DNA of 64,000 nucleotides from assembly GCF_900101505.1 (NCBI RefSeq), contig NZ_FMZI01000006.1:248001-312000 (forward strand), given 5' to 3'. The notes under the pieces were generated by a model that saw only the letters and a list, made by a program, of their open reading frames with translations, was not told the DNA's origin and searched no databases. This stretch comes from Antarctobacter albus (lineage in GTDB: Bacteria > Pseudomonadota > Alphaproteobacteria > Rhodobacterales > Rhodobacteraceae). Below are positions 36,210 through 43,968 of the stretch, in pieces (positions within the stretch are counted from its first letter, which is position 1; each line of letters opens with the position of its first letter). The translations under genes and the position numbers were made by a program.

Positions 36210-37538
36210 CTAGCCTCGGATCGCCCGTGGCAGGAACCGTTCGGTGAACTCTGCCAGCACCGGTGACCGATCCCAGAGCAGTTTCAGGCCCAGGCCGAGG
36301 ATCGCGAAGATCGCCAGCAGTTTGCCAAGCAGTTTCAACCCGCCGCTTCGGCGGTCCTGCCGGGTCGTCACCACCGGGATCGCGACCACCGGCTGAATGC
36401 CCAGCGCCCGCTCCATCTGGGCCGCGCTGCGGATCACCGGGTTCATCGTCTCGATCAGGAAGGCCAGGCCAAGCGCCGCTATCAGGCTGGCCACACCGCC
36501 CATCATGGCCAGCTTCTTACGGCTGCGCGACACCGGGTATTCCGGGACAAGCGCGGTTTCCAGGACCTCGAAACGGTCCGTGGCCTTGCGATCCTCCAGC
36601 AATTGCCCTAGCTCGGCCTCGGCCTTGCGCCGGGTGATCACGCCGTATTGTTCCTGCAGGCGGGTCATCTCGCGGTCCAACCGGTTCAGCTCGCGCTCGA
36701 CCTCGGGCGCGCCCTCGATCTGGGCCTCGATCTGGGTGATCCGCGCCGCGATCAGGGCCTTCTGTTCCTGCAGGGCGGCGATCTGGCGTTCACGCACCTC
36801 GTCCCGGGTCCGGTCGCTGGAGGTCTGCATCGTCAGGATCTGCTGATCCAGTTCCAGGTCCGTGTCCCGCAGGCTGCCCAACTGCGACCGCAGGTCGACA
36901 ACACCCGTGGGCAGTTGCTCGGCATTCAAGCGCTTGAACTCGGCGATCTCCGCTTCCAGCACGTCGATCTCGGCGCCCACGCGCGTCTCTTCGGCGACGA
37001 AGAAATCCAGCGTGTCGCGGGCGCGGCTTGCGCTTCGGTCGCGCGACTGGTCGATCACCGACTGCATCAGCTCGTTCGCCACGTCCGCCGCCTTTTGCGC
37101 GTCATCCATCTGGACGGAAATCATCAGCCCCGAGGGCGCGTTGCCACCGGGCGCAAAACTTTGCGCCTGGCCGAGAAGCTGTTGAATACGCACCGAATCC
37201 CGCAGTCGACCAACACGTTCGCTCATGGTCATGGTGGGGTCGGCACTGAAAAGGGCGTGTTTTTCCATGATCCGCACCAGGTTGTCCCGTGCCATCAGGC
37301 GCTGTTCGATCAGTCGGACCCGACGAGCGGCGTCATTGGTCGCGGCCAGCGCCCCGGCCAGCTGATCGGGCACCTGGGCATCCTCGATCTGGACAACCGC
37401 CGTCGCCTCGAACACCTTGGTCTGCCCCATCGCGTAATACAACGAGGCAAGGCAGCCCAGGAACGTGACCACCAGGATCAACAGGGCGCGACGTTTGAGG
37501 GCGGCGAAAACTTCGCCGATGGACTGGAACTGACTCAT
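36210..37538 (-). CDS. Wzz/GumC-type polysaccharide chain-length determinant, no kinase domain
   Basis: 442 residues from an ATG with GGGAG upstream. One membrane segment near residues 17-37 (ALLILVVTFLGCLASLYYAM), a long periplasmic region with coiled coils (residues about 170-330; AEIDVLEAEIAEFKRLNAEQL and EVERELNRLDREMTRLQEQY), the PEYPVSRSRKKL proline-rich motif before a second membrane segment near 350-372, then an extra C-terminal hydrophobic segment (LLAIFAILGLGLKLLW). The lack of a C-terminal ATPase makes it the adaptor partner for the separate BY-kinase. Belongs to Wzx/Wzy-type export. Confidence 0.88.
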   Translation of the reverse strand: MSQFQSIGEVFAALKRRALLILVVTFLGCLASLYYAMGQTKVFEATAVVQIEDAQVPDQLAGALAATNDAARRVRLIEQRLMARDNLVRIMEKHALFSADPTMTMSERVGRLRDSVRIQQLLGQAQSFAPGGNAPSGLMISVQMDDAQKAADVANELMQSVIDQSRDRSASRARDTLDFFVAEETRVGAEIDVLEAEIAEFKRLNAEQLPTGVVDLRSQLGSLRDTDLELDQQILTMQTSSDRTRDEVRERQIAALQEQKALIAARITQIEAQIEGAPEVERELNRLDREMTRLQEQYGVITRRKAEAELGQLLEDRKATDRFEVLETALVPEYPVSRSRKKLAMMGGVASLIAALGLAFLIETMNPVIRSAAQMERALGIQPVVAIPVVTTRQDRRSGGLKLLGKLLAIFAILGLGLKLLWDRSPVLAEFTERFLPRAIRG

Positions 37539-37657
37539 TTCAACACTCCCGCAAAACCGCCCCCGGTGCGGAGACGACACGGACCGGGCGTGCCCCGAAC
37601 GCGCCATCTTCAGGTCCCAATCTAGCAAATCTGCCTAAATTTCGCCACGACTTGGCT

Positions 37658-37720
37658 AAGGAAAAGCCGGAAACAATGCGTGTCGCGTCTGCGAACCAGC
37701 GCCATGTTTCCGCCTTATTT
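37658..37720. promoter_or_regulatory. Inverted pair of GTTTCCG-type motifs upstream of the Wzz-like gene
   Basis: AAGGAAAAGCCGGAAAC (37658-37674) and GTTTCCGCCTTATTT (37706-37720) form an imperfect inverted pair about 30 bp apart, 120-180 bp upstream of the Wzz-like start. The second copy matches the motif before the BY-kinase gene. The rest of the 235-bp gap shows no gene. Confidence 0.35.
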
Positions 37721-37773
37721 CCAGCTGGATACAGGTAAACAGCGGGTAATTGCGGCAACTTTGTGTTCTGGGT

Positions 37774-38442
37774 TCAGGAAATGTCCGCCGGGACGGCGCT
37801 CAGAGACAGGATCAAACCGTTCCCGACCACCTGGCGCAGGGGCAGATCCCACCGCGATTCGGGCGGAATTGAGGCAACTTCGGGATGATCGGTAAACCGG
37901 GCGCAGCCCTGCCCCAGGTCAACCTGAAGCCCGTGAAAGCCAAAGACCTGCCCCGCCAGCGGGTAATGCGCCTTGTAGGCGGCCTCCTTGGCGGAAAACA
38001 GGCGCTTGGCACGGGCAGCCCGGGCCCCTGCGGGCAAAAGCCCAAGCTCTTCGGGCAGACAGATCTCGGGGATCAGGTCCTCGGCCAGCGGGTCATCCCC
38101 TTCGACGTCGATGCCAAGGCTTCGATAGTCTGCATCCCGCGCGACCACGCCCAGACAAACCCCCTCGGCATGGCTGATACTGCCGACCAGCCCCTTGGGC
38201 CAAACCGGCGCGCGGTCGGCGCCCATCGGGATCGCCGCATCTGCCAAACCCAACTGCGCCATCGCGCGGCGGGCGGCAAGGCGACCGGCGGCAAACTCTG
38301 CGCGCCGCTCCGGGCGGGCGCGGGCGATGGCCGCCGCCTCTGCCGGATAAAGTTCCCCCTCTCCGGGGACCGCCACACCCCAGCCCACACCCCGCAAAGA
38401 GCCGATCTGGCGAACCAGGTCTTCCAGATGGGCTGCCGGCAC
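37774..38442 (-). CDS. 4'-Phosphopantetheinyl transferase (EntD/Sfp type)
   Basis: 222 residues; GTG start 5 bp after the NRPS stop. Attaches phosphopantetheine to carrier-protein serines. Motifs: GSISHAEG near residue 88, the Mg-binding G-I-D112-V-E114, and F-S-A-K152-E153-A-A-Y-K157 near the end. It would activate the ACP of the PKS (Ser1810) and PCP of the NRPS (about Ser1411) encoded in the same operon. No distinct ribosome site is visible, so translation is probably coupled to the NRPS. Confidence 0.92.
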   Translation of the reverse strand: MPAAHLEDLVRQIGSLRGVGWGVAVPGEGELYPAEAAAIARARPERRAEFAAGRLAARRAMAQLGLADAAIPMGADRAPVWPKGLVGSISHAEGVCLGVVARDADYRSLGIDVEGDDPLAEDLIPEICLPEELGLLPAGARAARAKRLFSAKEAAYKAHYPLAGQVFGFHGLQVDLGQGCARFTDHPEVASIPPESRWDLPLRQVVGNGLILSLSAVPADIS

Positions 38443-38447
38443 GGTTT

Positions 38448-41400
38448 TCAGGCCCGGCGCCGGGCGCGCATCTCACGCCGCCGCGCCATCGCCTCGCTTC
38501 GGGATTGCGCCCGGTCGGGGGTGGCAGCGGGTGCCGGGTCAGGTTTGGGCGCAACAGGCGCCGCAGGCGCGCGCACCATCCCGTCGGCCAACCCGGCCAC
38601 CCGCGCCGCAAGATCCGCCAGAACCGGAAAGCGGAAGATGTCGGTGATCGACAGTTTCGCGGCCCCCAGTTCCTCGCGGATCGCCCGATGCGCCTGCACT
38701 GCCAGCAATGAATGCCCGCCGAGGTCAAAGAAATTGTCCCGGCCAGAGGCCACAACCCCCAGCGTGCGCTGCCATATGGCGGCAATCGCGGCCTCGACCT
38801 GGGCGGCATCGCCCCCGGTCGCGGGGACCACCGGGGCAACCGGCGCGGGCGCCGGTTTCGCCGCGACGGCCTGCGGCTTGGGCAGCGCCTTGCGGTCGAC
38901 CTTTTTGTTGGGGGTCAGCGGGAAGGCATCGAGATGCACGAAGCGCCCCGGCACCATGATGGCGGGCAGGTCGCGCGCCATCGCGGCCTTGACCGCGGCC
39001 TCGTCCTTGGCCGCGCCGGTGTAATAGCCCACCAGTCGCACGTCGCCCGGCACATCCTCGCGCGCAAGGACCGCGCCCTGCGTGACCCCGGCGATGGCCT
39101 CGAGGCAGGCCTCGATCTCGCCCAGCTCGATCCGGTGGCCGCGCAGTTTGACCTGGTGATCCACCCGACCGACAAAGTCGATCCGTCCATCCGCACGCCG
39201 CCGCACCAGATCACCGGTGCGGTACATGCGCCCGCCGTGAAACGGGTTCTCGACAAACCGCTCTGCCGTTAGGTCGGCACGGTTCCAATAGCCGCGCGTC
39301 ACACCCTCTCCACCGATCCACAGCTCGCCTTCCTGCCCGACGCCCACCGGGGCGCGGTCCTCGTCGAGGACGTAAAGCTGTTGATTGGCCAGCGGCAGGC
39401 CGATGTTGACCACCGCCTCTCCCGGTTCGGCGCGCGTGCAGGAGGACCAGATCGTCGTTTCCGTTGGCCCGTACATATTTGTAACGGTCGCCTGCGTGAT
39501 CTGGGCAAACTCCTGCACAAGAGCACCGGGCAGAGGCTCTCCACCGAGGTATACATGTTGTACACTCTTGAGGGCAAAGCGCGCCTCGTCGTTCATCGCG
39601 ATCATCCGGGCCATCGAAGGCGTGCATTGCAGATGCGTCACCCCGTGCCGCACGATCTGCGCGGCGATCGAGAAATCGTCCGGCGCCAGGTCCGTCGCAC
39701 CGCCGCTTTGCGCAACGACCTGCGCCAGCGGCTTCAGCCCTTCCAGCACCGTCTCACGGTCGATGCCATAATCGATCAGGCAGGCGATTTCCGTGACGCC
39801 GATGGCCTGCACTTCCTCGGTGCGCTTCAGGGCGTCCTCGACCGTGCCGAACAGCCCGCTGTCGTTGAAATACCGCTCAAAGGCAAAGTCCAGGATCGCG
39901 TCCAGTTCCTCGGGCTCCAGCCCGTCCAGTTGCAGGTCAAAGGCGTTAGACACGCCCTCGGGCCGCTTGAAGGCCGGGAAGGCCCAGGCGTATTGCTTGA
40001 TGAGACCGGCGGCGGAGCGCAGGTAATCCTTCATCGGTTCGCGCGCGATCTCGCGGGCATGGTCGCGGCTGTCGCTGAGAAAGCTGTGCAGCATCAGCGT
40101 GACCTTGAAGTCCGCCGGATCGTGCCCCGCCGCGCGCAGCGCCGCGTGGTACAGCTTGATCTTTTCACCGACCTCTTCGACCGACTGGCCCAGAAGATGC
40201 GTCAGCACGTTGCAGCCCGCCGCCCCGGCCTCTTGCCAGGTTTTCGGATTGCCGGCGGTCGTTACCCAGACCGGCAGTTCCTTCGACACCGGGCGCGGCT
40301 GGGTCACGACCTCGTGGATCGAACCATCCTTGCGCGGAAACCCCACGGCCTCGCCGCGCCACAGCTTTCGCACGGTCTCAAGGTCGCGCATCATGGCGGG
40401 CTTGTTTTCGGGCGGGGTATTCTCGGGGCGCAGCACAAAATCGTCGGGCTGCCAGCCAGAGGCAATCGCCATCCCCGCGCGCCCGTTGGTGAGGTTGTCG
40501 ATCACCGCCCATTCCTCGGCGATCCGCGCGGGATGGTGCAGGGGCGCCACGACCGATCCGGCGCGCACGCCGATGTTTCTGGTCACACCGGCAACGGCGG
40601 CGCCGGTCACGCTGGGGTTCGGGTAGGGGCCGCCGAAGGCATGGAAATGCCGTTCCGGCGTCCAGACGGCGACAAAGCCGTTCTCATCGGCAAACTTCGC
40701 GCCGTCGAGCAGGAGCGCATATTTGTCCCGCCCGGCGCCATCGTCGTTGCCCCAGTAGTACAGGGAGAACTCCATGCCCTTGCCACGCGGCATCGGTCCC
40801 TTGGAAATCAGCGCCCGGTCCTCGTCGCCCGTCAGCACAACGGTCAGGCCGCGCGCGGTGGTCCAGAACAGCTCCAGCACGGATATGTCGAAGGACAGCG
40901 AAGTGACGGCAAGCCATGTCCCGTTGTCCTGCGGGATATGGGCGTCCATCCCTGTATAAAAGTTGCATACATTGCGATGCTCGACCATCACCCCCTTGGG
41001 CTTGCCGGTCGATCCGCTGGTGTAGATCAGGTAGGCAAGATCCTCTGGCCCGCTGGTGTCGGGCAGGTTTTCGACCGGCTGCGCGGCCAGGCGTGGCTCG
41101 GCGTCCAGTACCAGAAGCTGCGCATCATGACGCGGCAGGCAGGGGTCCACCGCGGCCTGCGTGACGATCACCTGCGCGCCGCTGTCCTCAACGAAATGTT
41201 GCAGGCGGTCCGCCGGATAGGACGGGTCCATCGGCAGGTAGGCGCCACCGGCCTTGAGGATCGCCAGCGCGCCCACCATCAGGTCGATCGAGCGGCGGCA
41301 GCAGAGGCCGACGATCTGACCCGGCACCACGCCCATCTCGCGCAGCAGGTGCGCGGCCCGGTTGGCGTGGGCGTTCAGATCGGCATAGGTGAGTTTCTGG

Positions 41401-42941
41401 TCCTCGAAGATCAACGCGACGGCATCGGGCGTTTTCGCTGCCTGATCCTCGAAGGCGCGGTGCATGGTCAGGTTGCGGGCATGGTTGGTTGCCGTGGCGT
41501 TCCATTGGTTCAGCACCAGGTCGCGTTCCGCCCCGGGCAGGCCCACGCCGGAGAATTCCAGCCGCGCCGCCAGCAGGTCCGCCTGTGCGGGCGGCAGGCG
41601 CCCGGAATCGTAGGACAGCACCGGCGCCTCGCCCAGGATCACGGTCATTACCGTGCCCGGCACATGGCCCGCGCCATCGACCGCAAGGCCGATCTGCGGC
41701 ACATCGGGCCAGTTGAGGTCCGGCGCGCGGGCGGGCAGGTCCGTCGCCCAAGGGGTGGGTTTGGACACCGATCCCGCGCGCAATGGTGCCCAGGGAGCGA
41801 CCAGACCGCTGGCGGCCAATGCCTCCAGCGCACCATCGGCCCATGCCAGGTCCACGGTCTCGCGCCCGCAAAGCACCTGCGCCCAGCGCATGACCTGCGC
41901 CACTGCCGCGTCCGGGGCCAAGGTAAGGGCGCGGGTGTCCAGTGCGCTTTCGCCCTCGGTCAGCCCGCCCAGCTCTGCCGGTTGCAGGTCGGCCAGAACA
42001 CGGCGCATCACGCCGTCAACGCGCACAACTGGCGTCATGTCGACCGTTGGCACGGTATCCAGCACCTCACCGACACCCGCGATCTCTGCCACATCGACCG
42101 GCCTGCCGCAGATGCGCGTCAGCCCGGAAAGCACCAGCGCATGTTCGCCGCAGGCCACGGTCAACCGGTCGTCCGAAACGTCCAGCACCGTGCCCGGCGC
42201 GCCGTGCCCCTCTGTCAGCCGCGCATGACCGATCAGCCAGAGCGCCCCGCGCGCCCGGATCTTGGCCGCGCAGAGCGGGTTCCAGTAGGGGCCGTGATCC
42301 AGCGCCCGCACCAGCCGTTCCAGCTCTACCGCCGGGCGGGTGAAATCCAGCACGCCGTAGCCCTCGGGCCGGTCGGCCAGGGCGTGATAGCTGCGCTGTG
42401 CCAGGTCCTGCGGCACGCGGGTCAGCGCGCCGCTTTCAAGCTGGTCCAGCAGCGCCGGAAACGATCCCATCGCCGCTTCGTAGGCCTTGGTGTTCAGGGT
42501 CAGCGCCGTATCGCCGGGCCGGATGTCGAATTCCGCCTGCACCAGGATGTCGCCCTCGTCCACGCCGCCCTCGATCAGGTGCCAGGTGACACCGTGGCGG
42601 GTCTCGCCCTCGATCAGCGCCCAGACCGGCGCGTTCAGCCCGGCATGGCGCGGCAGGGGGCCATCGTGGAAATTGACCGCGCCCCGGGCGGGCAGGGCCA
42701 GAACATCATCGGGAATGATCGAGAGATTGGCGATGGAGAGCAGCCAGTCGAACCCACCGCCCAGCCGTGCCGCGAGACCCGCGCCCGGCGCCTCGACCCG
42801 CAGGCCACGCCCTTCGGCCCAGCCCCGCACGTCCGCGTTGTCCGTCACGACCGCCGCGATGGCGTTGCCCCGGTCCAGCGCCATTTCGGCACATTGCACC
42901 AGGAGCGATTCATTGCCCCAAAGAACGCAGGTCATAGCCAT
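38448..42941 (-). CDS. One-module NRPS: formyltransferase - condensation remnant - A domain split by luciferase-like monooxygenase - PCP
   Basis: About 1497 residues from the ATG at 42941 (GGAG 8 nt upstream; a GTG at 42950 is possible). Residues 1-300: formyltransferase with NFH (about 90-92) and GVDEGDIL carrying the catalytic Asp. Residues about 300-475: text like the tail of a condensation domain, without an HHxxxDG motif. Adenylation half 1 starts near 490, with YTSGSTGKPKG (about 640-650) and FDIS near 685. Residues about 720-1080 are an FMN luciferase-like monooxygenase (EFSLYYWGNDDGAGRDKY, ERHFHAFGGPYPNP, SGWQPDDFV), the MupA/Atu3671 type. Adenylation half 2 follows: NMYGPTETT, YRTGD, GRVDHQVKLRGHRIELGEIE and NKKVDRKAL. 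PCP: DLGGHSL (Ser about 1411). Probably loads an N-formylated, hydroxylated amino acid. Confidence 0.92.
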   Translation of the reverse strand: MAMTCVLWGNESLLVQCAEMALDRGNAIAAVVTDNADVRGWAEGRGLRVEAPGAGLAARLGGGFDWLLSIANLSIIPDDVLALPARGAVNFHDGPLPRHAGLNAPVWALIEGETRHGVTWHLIEGGVDEGDILVQAEFDIRPGDTALTLNTKAYEAAMGSFPALLDQLESGALTRVPQDLAQRSYHALADRPEGYGVLDFTRPAVELERLVRALDHGPYWNPLCAAKIRARGALWLIGHARLTEGHGAPGTVLDVSDDRLTVACGEHALVLSGLTRICGRPVDVAEIAGVGEVLDTVPTVDMTPVVRVDGVMRRVLADLQPAELGGLTEGESALDTRALTLAPDAAVAQVMRWAQVLCGRETVDLAWADGALEALAASGLVAPWAPLRAGSVSKPTPWATDLPARAPDLNWPDVPQIGLAVDGAGHVPGTVMTVILGEAPVLSYDSGRLPPAQADLLAARLEFSGVGLPGAERDLVLNQWNATATNHARNLTMHRAFEDQAAKTPDAVALIFEDQKLTYADLNAHANRAAHLLREMGVVPGQIVGLCCRRSIDLMVGALAILKAGGAYLPMDPSYPADRLQHFVEDSGAQVIVTQAAVDPCLPRHDAQLLVLDAEPRLAAQPVENLPDTSGPEDLAYLIYTSGSTGKPKGVMVEHRNVCNFYTGMDAHIPQDNGTWLAVTSLSFDISVLELFWTTARGLTVVLTGDEDRALISKGPMPRGKGMEFSLYYWGNDDGAGRDKYALLLDGAKFADENGFVAVWTPERHFHAFGGPYPNPSVTGAAVAGVTRNIGVRAGSVVAPLHHPARIAEEWAVIDNLTNGRAGMAIASGWQPDDFVLRPENTPPENKPAMMRDLETVRKLWRGEAVGFPRKDGSIHEVVTQPRPVSKELPVWVTTAGNPKTWQEAGAAGCNVLTHLLGQSVEEVGEKIKLYHAALRAAGHDPADFKVTLMLHSFLSDSRDHAREIAREPMKDYLRSAAGLIKQYAWAFPAFKRPEGVSNAFDLQLDGLEPEELDAILDFAFERYFNDSGLFGTVEDALKRTEEVQAIGVTEIACLIDYGIDRETVLEGLKPLAQVVAQSGGATDLAPDDFSIAAQIVRHGVTHLQCTPSMARMIAMNDEARFALKSVQHVYLGGEPLPGALVQEFAQITQATVTNMYGPTETTIWSSCTRAEPGEAVVNIGLPLANQQLYVLDEDRAPVGVGQEGELWIGGEGVTRGYWNRADLTAERFVENPFHGGRMYRTGDLVRRRADGRIDFVGRVDHQVKLRGHRIELGEIEACLEAIAGVTQGAVLAREDVPGDVRLVGYYTGAAKDEAAVKAAMARDLPAIMVPGRFVHLDAFPLTPNKKVDRKALPKPQAVAAKPAPAPVAPVVPATGGDAAQVEAAIAAIWQRTLGVVASGRDNFFDLGGHSLLAVQAHRAIREELGAAKLSITDIFRFPVLADLAARVAGLADGMVRAPAAPVAPKPDPAPAATPDRAQSRSEAMARRREMRARRRA

Positions 42942-42946
42942 CTCGG

Positions 42947-43963
42947 TCACTCCGCTTGTGCTTTGGCCGCAACCCCGACCGGGGGCCGCACGGCCTCGCG
43001 CCGCTCCGGCAGGGGCCGGACCAGTGCCTTGGTGTCATGCAGGATCAGGTCGCGCAGGAAATGCGCCGGATCGGCGGGCGGTTTGCCTTGCACCAGCACC
43101 CGCAACCGCCAGAAAGCGCCGCCCAGCGCGTGCATCAGCGTCGCCAGCGCCGCATAGCCGCGCCCGTGGTTCTTGGAAAAATAGTGCCAGCGGCTGTCCA
43201 GCCAGAAGCCGGGGATACGTTGCCATTTCTTCATGCCGGTCGAGACAGAACCGATATGCGCCACCTCGCTGTCGCGCACGTAATGCGTTTCATACCCGGC
43301 GCGGGCGGCGCGCAGGCACAGGTCGGTTTCCTCGAAATACAGGAAAAACGTCTCGTCAAAGAGTCCGATTTCGTCCAGCACGCCTTGGCGCATCATGATC
43401 GACGCCCCGGCCAGCCAGTCCACGCGCCGCGTGGCCCCAGGCACACCGATGGGCACGGATTTCTGCCGCAAGGCACGGGACACCGGGCCAAAACGCATCG
43501 CGCCTTCCAGTTCCGACCAGATCGAAGGAAAACGGAAGGCGGTCACATGCGGCGCGCCGTCCTCGCCGTGGATATAGCTGCCCGCGAAACCGGCCTCGGG
43601 ATGGGTTTCGAGGTGGTCGTAGAGGCGGCGGATCGCGTCCGGCGCCGGGAAGGCATCGGAGTTCAGCAGATAGACGTAATCCGGCGTGCTGCCGTCTCGC
43701 ATCCCGGCACGGATGCCCAGGTTGTTGCCTGCGCCGAAGCCGCCGTTCACACCCGATTGCAGCAGCCGGACCGGCGCACCCTGCGCCCAGTCCTCTGTCG
43801 CCAACGCCTGTTCGATCCGTTCGAACGATCCGTCGCCGGAGTCGTTGTCCACGACGACCAGTTCCGCATCCATCCCCTGCATGGCCTGCAGGGCCGCACG
43901 GACAGAGCGCAGGGTCATCTCTGCCGTGCGATAGTTCAGCGATACCACCAGGACCCGTGCCAT
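42947..43963 (-). CDS. Glycosyltransferase family 2 protein (rhamnosyltransferase-like)
   Basis: 338 residues from the ATG at 43963, which has GGAG 8 nt upstream inside the end of the PKS gene; a GTG at 43972 is the alternative. GT-A motifs: VLVVSLNYRTAEMTLRSV, VVVDNDSGDGSFE, NGGFGAGNNLGIR, VYLLNSDAFPAP (metal-binding region), DWLAGASIMMRQ and FFLYFEETDLCLRAARAG. Similar enzymes transfer rhamnose or other deoxysugars. It lies between the PKS and NRPS genes with overlaps on both sides, so it is expressed with them and may glycosylate their product, or place the acceptor sugar that the product decorates. Confidence 0.87.
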   Translation of the reverse strand: MARVLVVSLNYRTAEMTLRSVRAALQAMQGMDAELVVVDNDSGDGSFERIEQALATEDWAQGAPVRLLQSGVNGGFGAGNNLGIRAGMRDGSTPDYVYLLNSDAFPAPDAIRRLYDHLETHPEAGFAGSYIHGEDGAPHVTAFRFPSIWSELEGAMRFGPVSRALRQKSVPIGVPGATRRVDWLAGASIMMRQGVLDEIGLFDETFFLYFEETDLCLRAARAGYETHYVRDSEVAHIGSVSTGMKKWQRIPGFWLDSRWHYFSKNHGRGYAALATLMHALGGAFWRLRVLVQGKPPADPAHFLRDLILHDTKALVRPLPERREAVRPPVGVAAKAQAE

Positions 43964-43968
43964 GCCGC

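Noticed and set aside
37774-38442. Holo-ACP synthase (AcpS) assignment
   Set aside because: 222 residues with the FSAKEAAYK motif fit the Sfp/EntD type, not the roughly 120-residue AcpS.
39381-43157. A very long open frame (over 1,200 codons) on the plus strand across the NRPS gene
   Set aside because: It is antisense to a protein with complete NRPS motifs; long antisense frames are common in GC-rich DNA because of third-position GC bias, and the translation has no recognisable domain.
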